From assembly GCF_000355695.1 (NCBI RefSeq), contig NC_020891.1, positions 1,984,001 to 2,048,000 on the forward strand: a stretch of 64,000 bases of DNA. The letters are read 5' to 3'. The stretch is from Clavibacter nebraskensis NCPPB 2581. GTDB lineage: Bacteria; Actinomycetota; Actinomycetes; Actinomycetales; Microbacteriaceae. Of this stretch, positions 9,378-17,244 are shown piece after piece; the first letter of the stretch is position 1, and the number at the start of each line of letters is the position of its first letter. The notes under the pieces are model-generated. The model searched no databases and had not been told where the DNA came from. It was given only the letters and a program-made list of their open reading frames with translations. The position numbers were made by a program, and so were the translations under genes.

Positions 9378-9898
9378 ATGCCGGGGGATCCTCCCGCGTC
9401 GACGCGCGCGCATCCGCCGCGCCCGAGGAGGCTCCTCCTCCGCGGCGGCATCGCGCTCGCGTTCGGCGCGTTGATGATCGCGTCACGCCGCATCCGGAGC
9501 CGCCGGTGGGCGGGCGCGCCCCGCTGGGTCGAGGTGTCCGAGGCTGCCGAGGACGGGGAGCTCCCCCGGGGTGCGGATCCCGCCGCATGGCTCGCGGCGC
9601 TGGAGCGGCGGCGAGCGGAGATCCGACAGGAGGCGTGGGGTGTGCCGATCGCGCTGGTCGCCGTCGTGCTCCTGGCCTTCCTCGATGTCGCGAGCGCGGA
9701 CCGCGCCCTGGCCGGGATCGTGTTCCTCGCGGTCCTCGTCTCCTGGGCCGCCGTGCTCATCGCTCCCGCGGCCGCCGGCGCGACGCCGTGGACGCGCTGC
9801 TCATCCCCCTGCAGGATCGCACCCGCGCCGATGGGCAGCGCCGGGCCGCCTGGGCACCGCCCGCCCCCGACGACCGGATTCCCCCGGCTGCTGGATAA
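9378..9898 (+). pseudogene. frameshifted membrane protein, first of three tandem paralogs
   Basis: The frame from ATG 9378 encodes one or two membrane spans around a WVEVSEAAEDGELP motif and an AAWLAALERRRAEI stretch. After about position 9775 the family's C-terminal signature (RRRDAVDALLIPLQD) continues in the -1 frame to TAA 9896. The downstream paralog at 10611-11204 reads WIDVSEAVDDGRLP and RRRRLERIDALLQPL in a single frame, so a one-base loss near 9770-9790 is the simplest explanation. It could be a real lesion or a sequence error in a GC-rich run. Without correction, translation from 9378 continues to 9989. A TAGGGT hexamer lies at 9363-9368. Function unknown. Confidence 0.6.
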
Positions 9899-9948
9899 TG
9901 TGCACCGCGCGCGACGACCGGGCGCCCGACCCATCCGAGGAGCGAGCA

Positions 9949-9989
9949 TGACCCCGACGACCCGCCGCGCGTACGGCCCCACCGCATGA
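9949..9989 (+). CDS. possible 13-residue leader ORF coupled to the next gene
   Basis: ATG 9949 follows a GAGGAG Shine-Dalgarno element at good spacing. It encodes 13 residues, and its TGA overlaps the ATG of the next membrane protein gene (ATGA). The next gene has no ribosome site of its own and no earlier in-frame start, so coupled translation through this mini-ORF is plausible. The same frame is also the frameshifted tail of the gene starting at 9378, so the ORF could be an accident of that lesion. Confidence 0.35.
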
Positions 9990-10597
9990 AGGCCCTGTCC
10001 GACCGGTTCCAGCGCGCTCCCCTCGGGATCGTCTTCGTCGTCCTCTTCGTCCTCGTCGTCGTCATCCGCCTCCTGCTCGAGGCCGTGATGCTGGAGGACG
10101 GCCTGTCGGTCGGCCGCGCGATCGCGACCGTCGTCGGGTCGCTGCTGTTCAGCGGCGTGATGACGCTCATCGTCGCCCGCCAGCGCCGTCGCAGCGGCGG
10201 CGCCGACACGATGGCCGAGGTGACCACGTCCCTGAAGACCCGGCGGCTTCCGCTCGACGCCGACCCGGCCACGTGGATCCCCGCCCTCGAATGGCGGCGC
10301 CGGCAGTTCCGCCGGTCGCTGTGGCTCATGCCCGTGCTCGTCGTGGTGCTGATGGCGATGGGCGTCGCGACCATCGTCTTCGCTCCCGAGTCGCCGGCTG
10401 GCTGGATCGTCCTGGGCGTCTTCCTCGTCCTCGGCGTCGTCAGCGTGCTGCAGGCGCGCCGCACGATCCCCCGCATCGACGACCTGCTCGGCCAGCTGCG
10501 GGCACGCGACGGCGCCGGTGCGCCCGCAGCCGCGGACGGGGCGTCGACCCTCGACGCGACCCGAGAGGCTCCGACAAGCCCGGCGGCGGACGCCTGA
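9986..10597 (+). CDS. membrane protein, second of three tandem paralogs
   Basis: The 203-residue protein has two hydrophobic segments near the N-terminus (about residues 13-60) and two more after residue 115. Between them is a cytoplasmic stretch with a LPLDADPATWIPALEWRRR motif. The C-terminal RRTIPRIDDLLGQL matches the RRRxxxIDALLxPL tail of its neighbours. The family is unknown to me. The start is the first possible one after an in-frame TAA at 9896-9898 and overlaps a short upstream ORF. The three adjacent copies imply local duplication followed by divergence. Confidence 0.7.
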   Translation: MKALSDRFQRAPLGIVFVVLFVLVVVIRLLLEAVMLEDGLSVGRAIATVVGSLLFSGVMTLIVARQRRRSGGADTMAEVTTSLKTRRLPLDADPATWIPALEWRRRQFRRSLWLMPVLVVVLMAMGVATIVFAPESPAGWIVLGVFLVLGVVSVLQARRTIPRIDDLLGQLRARDGAGAPAAADGASTLDATREAPTSPAADA

Positions 10598-10610
10598 TCC
10601 GCCGCCGACC

Positions 10611-11204
10611 GTGACCGGCCCCACGCCCTCGCCGCGCGGCCGCGTGTGGCGCGCCCGCCGATTCGCCGACCGGCACCCCGTCGTGCCCGCGCTGGGCGTC
10701 GCCGTCGCCTCCGCGGGGATCATGACCTACTCGCGCGCCGCGTTCGGGCACGAGGTGAGCGTCGACCGGGTCCTCGCCACGCTCACCGTGGGCGCGCTCG
10801 GGGGCATCGTCCTGACGGTCGTCCTCCGGCGACGGCGGCGCGGGGGCCCTCCTCTGCTGCGGTGGATCGACGTGTCCGAGGCCGTCGACGACGGCCGCCT
10901 GCCCGCGGACGCGGCGGACGACGCGGACGCCTGGCGGTTCCTCCTGCTCCGCCGCCGGGAGGTGCACGACCAGCTCGGCGGACCGTGGGCGGTGCTCGTC
11001 GCGGCCGTGCTCCTCGTCGGCACCGTCGCGCTCGGCATGGCCGGCGGCCCGCCCCTCGCGTGGACGCTCCCGGCCGTGATCGCCGCCCTGGTCGCGGGCA
11101 TGGCCGTGGTCCGCCGCCGCCGGCTCGAACGGATCGACGCCCTCCTCCAGCCGCTGCTCGACGCGGACGAGGACGCGGAGCCCGGACGACGCCCGCCGAC
11201 CTGA
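10611..11204 (+). CDS. membrane protein, third of three tandem paralogs
   Basis: The 197-residue protein starts at GTG 10611. It has four predicted hydrophobic segments in two pairs, flanking a loop with LLRWIDVSEAVDDGRLP, and ends in RRRRLERIDALLQPLLDADED. It is the best-preserved copy of the family and shows what the frameshifted first copy should look like. No enzymatic motif is seen. It lies 13 bases after the second copy, so the three are probably one transcript. Function unknown. Confidence 0.7.
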   Translation: MTGPTPSPRGRVWRARRFADRHPVVPALGVAVASAGIMTYSRAAFGHEVSVDRVLATLTVGALGGIVLTVVLRRRRRGGPPLLRWIDVSEAVDDGRLPADAADDADAWRFLLLRRREVHDQLGGPWAVLVAAVLLVGTVALGMAGGPPLAWTLPAVIAALVAGMAVVRRRRLERIDALLQPLLDADEDAEPGRRPPT

Positions 11205-11387
11205 CCGCCCCGAGAAGGGTCACCGCTTCCTGAGCGCCGCCGACCGCTGCGGCGTGTCGGAGCGCGCGACCCGCCCCACGGCCGAACATCGACCGGGCGC
11301 CCGATCCCGCCCGACGCGCCTGCCCCATGCCCCCGCGGGATCCCGCCCTCCAGCACCGCCGCGCACCAGCCGAGCGAACGGATCCGC

Positions 11388-12842
11388 ATGAGCGACCACC
11401 GGACCACCAGCACCCCCGCGCCTCCCGCACCCCTCGGCCGCCGCGCCGTCCACCGCGGCCACGTCCTCCACATCACGGGATCGCCGCGCGTCGAGGACGC
11501 CCGACGCCACCTCGTCTCCGTCCCCGACGGCGCGCTCGCGGTCGACGACGCCGGCCGCATCGCCTGGGTCGGCCCCTTCCGCGACCTCCCCGCGTCCTTC
11601 GCCGACGCCCCCGTGCACGGCGACGCGTCCGACTTCCTGATCCCCGGCTTCGTCGACGCGCACGTGCACTTCCCGCAGACGTACACGACGAGCGCGCACG
11701 GCGGCGGCCAGCTCCTCGAGTGGCTCGACACCTGCGTGTTCCCGTCCGAGGCACGGCTCGAGGACGAGGGCTTCGCGCGCATGATCGCGGCCGACTTCAC
11801 GCGCCGCCGGATCATGGCGGGCACGACGAGCGCGCTCGTGTTCGGATCCGCGTTCCCGCACGCCCAGGACGCCCTGTTCGAGGCCTCCCGCGACGCGGGC
11901 CTGCGGCTGGTGAGCGGCCGCGGGATCCAGACGGTCGGCTCCGGCCCCGCGGCACCGCTGCTCACCTCGGAGGAGGACGCGATCGCGCTGTCGTGCGCGG
12001 AGATCGACCGCTGGCACGCCGTCGACACCGGCGACGCGACGACGGCCACGCTCCAGGTCGCGATCGTGCCGCGCTTCAGCCTCTCGGTGACGCCGACGAC
12101 GCTCCGCGGCCTCGGCGAGCTGTACGACGTGGCGCGCGGCGAGGGCGTCCACTTCCACTCGCACCTCAACGAGAACGACCGGCCGGGAACGGGCGAGATC
12201 GCCGCCGTGCGGCAGGTCTTCGGCACCGACACCTACCTCGACACGTACGACGGGCTCTTCCTGCCGGGGTCGGAGCGGGGAGGATCCAGCCTCCTCGGCC
12301 GCCGCAGCGTGTTCGCGCACGCGGTGCACTGCCAGGACTCCGAGCTCACCCGCCTCGCCGAGACCGGCAGCAGCATCGCGCACTGCCCGACGTCGCAGCA
12401 GTTCCTCGGGTCGGGCACCATGCCATGGCGGCGCACGGTGGCGTCGGGCGTGAACGTGGCGATCGGATCCGACGTGGGCGCCGGCGACGAGTGGCTCGTC
12501 TCCCGCGTGCTCAACGACGCGTTCAAGGTGCACCTGTCGGAGCCGGGCTACGCGGGCGTGGAGATCGACGCCGCCGAGCTGCTGTTCACGGGCACGCTCG
12601 CCGGCGCCCGCGCGCTCGACATGGAGGACCGCTACGGCAACCTCGACGTCGGCAAGGACGCCGACTTCCTGACGATCAGGCCGGACCTCTGGGAGCCGCT
12701 CGCCTTGACGCTCGAGCACGGGATCCGCGCGGACGACGAGGCGCGCGCCACCGACCAGATCCTGTTCACCCTGCTGATGGGGCTGCGCGAGCCGGCCATC
12801 GCGGCCGTGCACGTGCAGGGGCGGCGGGTGTCGGCGGGCTGA
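11388..12842 (+). CDS. guaD: guanine deaminase
   Basis: The 484-residue amidohydrolase has the metal-binding HxH in DAHVHFPQTY near residue 91, HSHLNE near 257, AHAVHC, and the catalytic aspartate in IGSDVGAGDE near 361. The PQTYTTSA and SSIAHCPTSQQFLGSG stretches match guanine deaminases, which convert guanine to xanthine. Length is in the usual range (430-490). The product feeds the xanthine dehydrogenase encoded 5 kb upstream. The 183-base upstream gap shows no clear ribosome site, and the next gene converges 10 bases away. Confidence 0.9.
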   Translation: MSDHRTTSTPAPPAPLGRRAVHRGHVLHITGSPRVEDARRHLVSVPDGALAVDDAGRIAWVGPFRDLPASFADAPVHGDASDFLIPGFVDAHVHFPQTYTTSAHGGGQLLEWLDTCVFPSEARLEDEGFARMIAADFTRRRIMAGTTSALVFGSAFPHAQDALFEASRDAGLRLVSGRGIQTVGSGPAAPLLTSEEDAIALSCAEIDRWHAVDTGDATTATLQVAIVPRFSLSVTPTTLRGLGELYDVARGEGVHFHSHLNENDRPGTGEIAAVRQVFGTDTYLDTYDGLFLPGSERGGSSLLGRRSVFAHAVHCQDSELTRLAETGSSIAHCPTSQQFLGSGTMPWRRTVASGVNVAIGSDVGAGDEWLVSRVLNDAFKVHLSEPGYAGVEIDAAELLFTGTLAGARALDMEDRYGNLDVGKDADFLTIRPDLWEPLALTLEHGIRADDEARATDQILFTLLMGLREPAIAAVHVQGRRVSAG

Positions 12843-12852
12843 GGCCGCCCGG

Positions 12853-13704
12853 TCACGTGCCGTCCGCGTCCCGCTCGCGCGCCTCCAGCAGCCGCAGCCG
12901 CACGCGGTGCGCCACCACGACGAGGGCGAGCCACGCGAGGGCGAGCAGCCATCCGGCGATCACGTCGGTCAGCCAGTGATGGCCGAGGTAGACGCGGCTG
13001 AGGCTCACGGACGCGGCGAACGCGATTGCGATCACGTAGGTGAGCACGCGCGTGGCCCGCCGCATCTGCCGGAGCACGAGCAGGTAGGCGACGATCCCGG
13101 CGACCACGCTCGCGTTCAGCGTGTGGCCGGACGGGAACGACGGCGACGTCTCGTAGGGCGGCACGGCGTCGGCGCGCGGCGGGCGGTCGCGGCCGACGAG
13201 CTCCTTGCCGACCTCGGTCATGAGCAGGGATCCGGCGCCCGCGGTGAGCCCGAGCACGACCGGCACCCACTGGCGCCGACGGATCGCGAGGACGACGATC
13301 ACCGCGACGCCCACGATCGGCACGGCGTAGACGCCCGCCGCCTCGGTGAAGACGGTGACGGCGGTCTCGAGCCACGGCGAGCGGACACCCATCGCGAGGT
13401 GCAGCGCGGGCTCGTCGAGGAGCTCGACGCTGTCGTCGTCGATCACGGCGACGTAGAGGCCCGCGAACAGGCTCGACGCGGCGGTGATGACGAGGAGGCC
13501 GAGGACCAGGAACGCGGCGAAGGCACCCGAGGGACCGACGCGGGTCGCGACGCCGGTCGCCGCGCGGGCGACGCGACCCGGCGGGCGGGTGCGCGGGCGG
13601 CGCGGCGGTAGGCGGTCGCCGGTGGAGGCGACGCCGGCGCCGGCGGGCGCGGCGGATGCGGGACCCGCGTCACGCCGCGCGGATCCGGAGACGGGCCGGG
13701 TCAC
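12853..13704 (-). CDS. PAP2-family membrane phosphatase
   Basis: The 283-residue protein has a basic, proline-rich N-terminus, about six membrane segments and the three-part PAP2 acid phosphatase signature: KELVGRDRPP, then SFPSGHTLNA, then SRVYLGHHWLTDVIAGW. These supply the phosphate-binding lysine/arginine and the two catalytic histidines. Such enzymes dephosphorylate lipid phosphates such as phosphatidic acid or undecaprenyl diphosphate outside the membrane. GTG 13704 overlaps the stop of the upstream small membrane protein (GTGA). The substrate is not determined by sequence. Confidence 0.87.
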   Translation of the reverse strand: MTRPVSGSARRDAGPASAAPAGAGVASTGDRLPPRRPRTRPPGRVARAATGVATRVGPSGAFAAFLVLGLLVITAASSLFAGLYVAVIDDDSVELLDEPALHLAMGVRSPWLETAVTVFTEAAGVYAVPIVGVAVIVVLAIRRRQWVPVVLGLTAGAGSLLMTEVGKELVGRDRPPRADAVPPYETSPSFPSGHTLNASVVAGIVAYLLVLRQMRRATRVLTYVIAIAFAASVSLSRVYLGHHWLTDVIAGWLLALAWLALVVVAHRVRLRLLEARERDADGT

Positions 13705-14069
13705 CCGTGGACGAGGGCGGACGACGGGACGCGGTCGCGCTGGCGCACGGCGGCCGTGATGAGGCCGACGACGCCCGCGACGAGGCCCACGACGAAGGTG
13801 GCGACGCCGCCGAGGATGCCCATCAGGACGATCCCGAACGTGCTGACGCCCTCGTCGAGGGAGCCGGGTCCCGTCTGCGCCGACCAGGTGGCGAGGATCG
13901 CGAGGCCCAGCGCGAGCACGAGGGCGACGACCGTGCAGCCGACGACGTACCAGCCCCACCCGGCGCCGCGGGCCTTGGCGACGGCGAGGACGACGGCGAC
14001 GAGGATCGCGAGCACGGGCACGCCGAGCGACAGGGTGAGGGCGAGCGCGGAGGCGGTGTCGGGATCCAT
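13701..14069 (-). CDS. small multi-span membrane protein, unknown function
   Basis: The 122-residue protein has three hydrophobic segments (about residues 8-30, 42-63, 78-108) and ends with a short basic tail. It is upstream of and translationally overlapped with the PAP2 phosphatase. No family signature is recognised. It is divergent from the MobA-like gene across a 73-base gap. Confidence 0.65.
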   Translation of the reverse strand: MDPDTASALALTLSLGVPVLAILVAVVLAVAKARGAGWGWYVVGCTVVALVLALGLAILATWSAQTGPGSLDEGVSTFGIVLMGILGGVATFVVGLVAGVVGLITAAVRQRDRVPSSALVHG

Positions 14070-14130
14070 GGATCGAGCGTAGGCCGCGCGGCCGAGCGGA
14101 GCGAGGGCGAGGGCGCGGCGGGCGCGCTCC

Positions 14131-14136
14131 TAGCAT
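14131..14136 (+). promoter_or_regulatory. -10 hexamer (TAGCAT) for a leaderless transcript
   Basis: TAGCAT is followed by six bases and then the ATG at 14143, so transcription would begin at the start codon. No ribosome site is present before this ATG. No convincing -35 element is seen. Confidence 0.4.
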
Positions 14137-14142
14137 GGGCGG

Positions 14143-14781
14143 ATGGCGGGATCACGGGACGCGGACGACGACAGGCGGTCCGCCCGGCGGATCGCGGGCG
14201 TCGTCCTCGCCGCCGGCGCCGGCACCCGCTTCGGCGGCCCCAAGGCGCTCGCGACGCATCCCGAGGGCACGCCCTGGCTCGCGACCGCGATCCGCGCGCT
14301 CGCCGACGGCGGCTGCTCCCCCGTGCTCGTCGTGCTCGGCGCGTCCGCCGACGAGGCGGCGGCGCTGCTCGGGACGCTTCCCGAGGCCGACGGCGCGCTC
14401 GTCGTGCGCGCCGACGACTGGGCCGATGGCATGTCCACCTCCCTGCGCGCGGCGCTCCGCGCGGCCGCGGCGCTGGACCCGCCGCCCGTCGCCCTCGCCG
14501 TCGTGCCGGTGGACGTGCCCGACCTCGACGCCGCCACGGTGCGCCGCACGCTCGACGCGGCACCGGTGGATTCGTCGACCCTCCGGCAGGCCGTCTTCCG
14601 GCGCCGCCCCGGCCACCCCGCCCTGCTCGGCCGCGACCACTGGCAGCCGCTCGCCGCCGAGGTGCGCGGGGACGCGGGCGCCCGCGCCTACCTGGCCGCG
14701 CACGGGGCGCTCCTCGTCGAGACCGCCGACCTGAGCACGGGCGAGGACGTCGACCGGCGACCTCGACGCGGCGACGCCTGA
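14143..14781 (+). CDS. MobA-like molybdenum cofactor nucleotidyltransferase
   Basis: The 212-residue protein has the NTP-transferase motif VVLAAGAGTRFGGPKAL near residue 20, a WADGMSTSLRAAL block, and VVPVDVPDLDAATV with the metal-binding aspartates. This pattern fits the MocA/MobA group that adds CMP or GMP to molybdopterin. The xanthine dehydrogenase genes are nearby; MocA makes the cytosine dinucleotide form used by many XDH-family enzymes. It could alternatively act on another cofactor. The start is ATG 14143, apparently leaderless. The stop is 18 bases from the converging SufU-like gene. Confidence 0.82.
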   Translation: MAGSRDADDDRRSARRIAGVVLAAGAGTRFGGPKALATHPEGTPWLATAIRALADGGCSPVLVVLGASADEAAALLGTLPEADGALVVRADDWADGMSTSLRAALRAAAALDPPPVALAVVPVDVPDLDAATVRRTLDAAPVDSSTLRQAVFRRRPGHPALLGRDHWQPLAAEVRGDAGARAYLAAHGALLVETADLSTGEDVDRRPRRGDA

Positions 14782-14799
14782 TCCGCCGCCGGACGAGCC

Positions 14800-15333
14800 T
14801 CAGCGCCCCAGCGCCTCCTCCAGCGCGTGCCAGGCGAGCAGCGCGCACGTGCCGCGGAGCGGGTAGCGGCCGGAGTCGGCGAGGGCGAACGCGTCGCCGA
14901 GCCGGTCCTCCGCGCCGGGCCGCAGCTCGTGGGAGCGAATCAGGGCGCGCAGCTCGACGACGAGCGCCGACGCCTCCGCGGCCGTCCGCCCCTCGACGAG
15001 CTCGGCGAGCATCGACGCGGACGCCTGCGAGACCGTGCAGCCGCGGCCGTGCCAGCGGACGGCGATGCGATCGGCGGGATCCACCGCCGCGCCCGGGTCG
15101 ACGGGCGGGCGCGCCGGATCCACCGCGAGCATCCGGAGGTCGACCACGTCGCCGCACGTCGCGTTGCGCTGCTCGGAGGCACCGAGCACGACGCCGGCCG
15201 ACGGCGTCGCGGCGCCCGGCTCCGCCACGAACCGCCCGGGCGCCGACGCCGCCCGCACCGCCGCGTCGCTGCCGACGCGCCGCCGGGCGTGGTCCGCGAT
15301 CAGCGCCGATGCGATCTGCCGGTCGAGCGTCAT
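14800..15333 (-). CDS. SufU/NifU-like iron-sulfur scaffold or sulfur-transfer protein
   Basis: The 177-residue protein shows the three cysteines of the SufU/IscU-like fold: NATCGD near residue 60, GRGCTVSQAS near 98, and GTCALLAWHALEEAL near the C-terminus. SufU accepts sulfur from SufS in Gram-positive bacteria. No sufBCDS genes are adjacent. The gene is coupled by an ATGA overlap to gamma-glutamyltransferase upstream. Because a separate suf operon is expected elsewhere in actinobacteria, this may be a second, specialised copy. Confidence 0.78.
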   Translation of the reverse strand: MTLDRQIASALIADHARRRVGSDAAVRAASAPGRFVAEPGAATPSAGVVLGASEQRNATCGDVVDLRMLAVDPARPPVDPGAAVDPADRIAVRWHGRGCTVSQASASMLAELVEGRTAAEASALVVELRALIRSHELRPGAEDRLGDAFALADSGRYPLRGTCALLAWHALEEALGR

Positions 15334-17141
15334 CGCCCGACCGCGTACCCCTGCGCCCCGCGCGGGTTGGCCGCGGCGCCGAGCAGGCCCGTGGCGGGAT
15401 CCCGCGTCACGGCCGAGAGCCGCCCCAGCGTCCAGTCGCCGACCACCTCCACCTCGTGGCCGCGGGCACGGAGATCCGCGATGACGTCGTCGCCCACGCG
15501 GCCCTCGACCACGAGCCCGCCGGGCGTCCAGGTGCGCGGCCAGAACGATCCGGGGACGCTCGTCGTGTGGAACGTCGGCGCGTCGACCGCCTGCTGCGGG
15601 CTGAAGCCGCCGACGATCGTGCGCAGCAGGTAGGGCAGCTGCCACTGGTCCTGCTGGTCGCCGCCGGGCGAGCCAAGCGCCTCGACAGGCTCGCCGTCGC
15701 GCGTGATCAGCGTGGGCGTCAGCGTCGTCCGCGGGCGACGGCCGGGCACGAGCGACGACGGGCCGCCGGGCTCGAGCCACGTCATCTGCAGGCGCGTGCC
15801 GAGGCAGAAACCGAGCGACGGGATGAACGGCGACGACTGGAGCCAGCCGCCGGAGGGCGTGGCGGAGATCATGTTGCCGAAGCGGTCGACGATGTCGAGG
15901 TGGCAGGTGTCGCCGCGGGTCTCGCCGCTGCGGGAGACGGTGGGCTCGCCCGTGCCGCCGGCGGACGCGGGCGCGTCGCCCTCGACCACGAGAGGGGGCA
16001 GGAAGGGCTCGACGCCGTCGACGTGCCCGGGCCGCAGCTCGTGCGACGCCTCGTCGGCGATGAGCGCGCACCGCTCGGCCGCGTACCCGGGAGACAGCAG
16101 CACGTCGAGGGGCGCGCCGCCCGGCACCGCGTCGCCGTAGTACGCCTCGCGGTCGGCCAGCGCGAGCTTCTGCGCCTCGATGATGCGATGGATCCCGGCA
16201 GCGGTCGCCGGGTCGATCTCCTCGTCCGTGAACCCGTCGAGGATCGCGAGCGCCTGCAGCAGCGCCGGGCCCTGGCCCCAGGCGTCGGTCTTCCAGATCC
16301 GGAGGCCGCGGAACTCGATCGACACCGCGTCCTCCCAGGACGCGCGGGAGGCGGCGAGGTCCTCGGCGGTGAGGAGCCCCGCGTGGTCGGCGCCGGTCGA
16401 GTGCCGGTGCGGGTCCTGCACGCTCGCGACCATCTCCTCCGCGACGAAGCCCTCCGCCCAGACGGTGCGGGCGGCCTCGATCCGCTGCTCCCGCGTCGCG
16501 TCCGGGCCGGCGGCGGTCCACGCCTCGGCGAGGATCCGCTCCATCGCCGCCCCCCACGCCGGGTTGCGCACGAGCGACCCCGCGACGGGCGCCTCGCCGT
16601 CCGGCATCCAGAACGCCGCCGACGCGGACCAGTGCTCGCGGAAGAGGTCGCCGACGCCCGCGATGGTGCGACGCACGCTCTCGAGCACGGGGTGCCCGTC
16701 GCGCGCGTACCCGATCGCGAACGCCCACACGTCGGCGAGCTCCCATGTGCCGTGGTCCTTCAGCAGGAGCAGCCACGCGTCGACGGCGGCGGGCACGGCC
16801 GCGGCGAGCGCGCCGGCGCCGGGCACGCGGTCGAGGCCCTCGGCGCGGAAGCGCTCGGGCGTCGCGGCGGCGGGCGCGGATCCCTGCCCCATGAGCAGCT
16901 TCGGCGCGTCCTCGCCCGCGACGTGCACGACGGCCGTCATGTCGCCGCCGGGGCCGTTGAGGTGCGGCTCGACGACGTGCAGCACGAACGCGCTGGCGAC
17001 CGCGGCGTCGAACGCGTTGCCGCCGCGCTCGAGCACGGCCTGGCCGGTGCCGGACGCGAGCCAGTGCGTGGAGGCGCTCATGCCGAACGTGCCGCGGAGC
17101 GTGGGTCGGGTGGTGAATGCGTCGGGCGCGCGGAACGTCAC
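15330..17141 (-). CDS. gamma-glutamyltransferase family protein
   Basis: The 603-residue protein has the Ntn-hydrolase layout of gamma-glutamyltranspeptidases. A large-subunit region contains GGNAFDAAVASAFVL. The nucleophile threonine is in GDTCHLDIVDRFGNM, where autocleavage would release the small subunit. SATPSGGWLQSS and a GSPGGDQQDQW oxyanion block follow. No signal peptide is evident, so a cytoplasmic oxamate amidohydrolase-like or cephalosporin acylase-like role is possible, and glutathione is not expected in actinobacteria. GTG 17141 is supported by AAGGA upstream. The SufU-like gene follows with a 4-base overlap. Confidence 0.85.
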   Translation of the reverse strand: MTFRAPDAFTTRPTLRGTFGMSASTHWLASGTGQAVLERGGNAFDAAVASAFVLHVVEPHLNGPGGDMTAVVHVAGEDAPKLLMGQGSAPAAATPERFRAEGLDRVPGAGALAAAVPAAVDAWLLLLKDHGTWELADVWAFAIGYARDGHPVLESVRRTIAGVGDLFREHWSASAAFWMPDGEAPVAGSLVRNPAWGAAMERILAEAWTAAGPDATREQRIEAARTVWAEGFVAEEMVASVQDPHRHSTGADHAGLLTAEDLAASRASWEDAVSIEFRGLRIWKTDAWGQGPALLQALAILDGFTDEEIDPATAAGIHRIIEAQKLALADREAYYGDAVPGGAPLDVLLSPGYAAERCALIADEASHELRPGHVDGVEPFLPPLVVEGDAPASAGGTGEPTVSRSGETRGDTCHLDIVDRFGNMISATPSGGWLQSSPFIPSLGFCLGTRLQMTWLEPGGPSSLVPGRRPRTTLTPTLITRDGEPVEALGSPGGDQQDQWQLPYLLRTIVGGFSPQQAVDAPTFHTTSVPGSFWPRTWTPGGLVVEGRVGDDVIADLRARGHEVEVVGDWTLGRLSAVTRDPATGLLGAAANPRGAQGYAVGR

Positions 17142-17244
17142 GAGGGGTCCTTCCGGTGGGATGCCCCAGTCGACCACACCCGTTCCGCTCGGTGCGGGAA
17201 TGCCGCCGGCCCTGCGCCCGTTCACCGTTCGACCCGGGAGGCCC

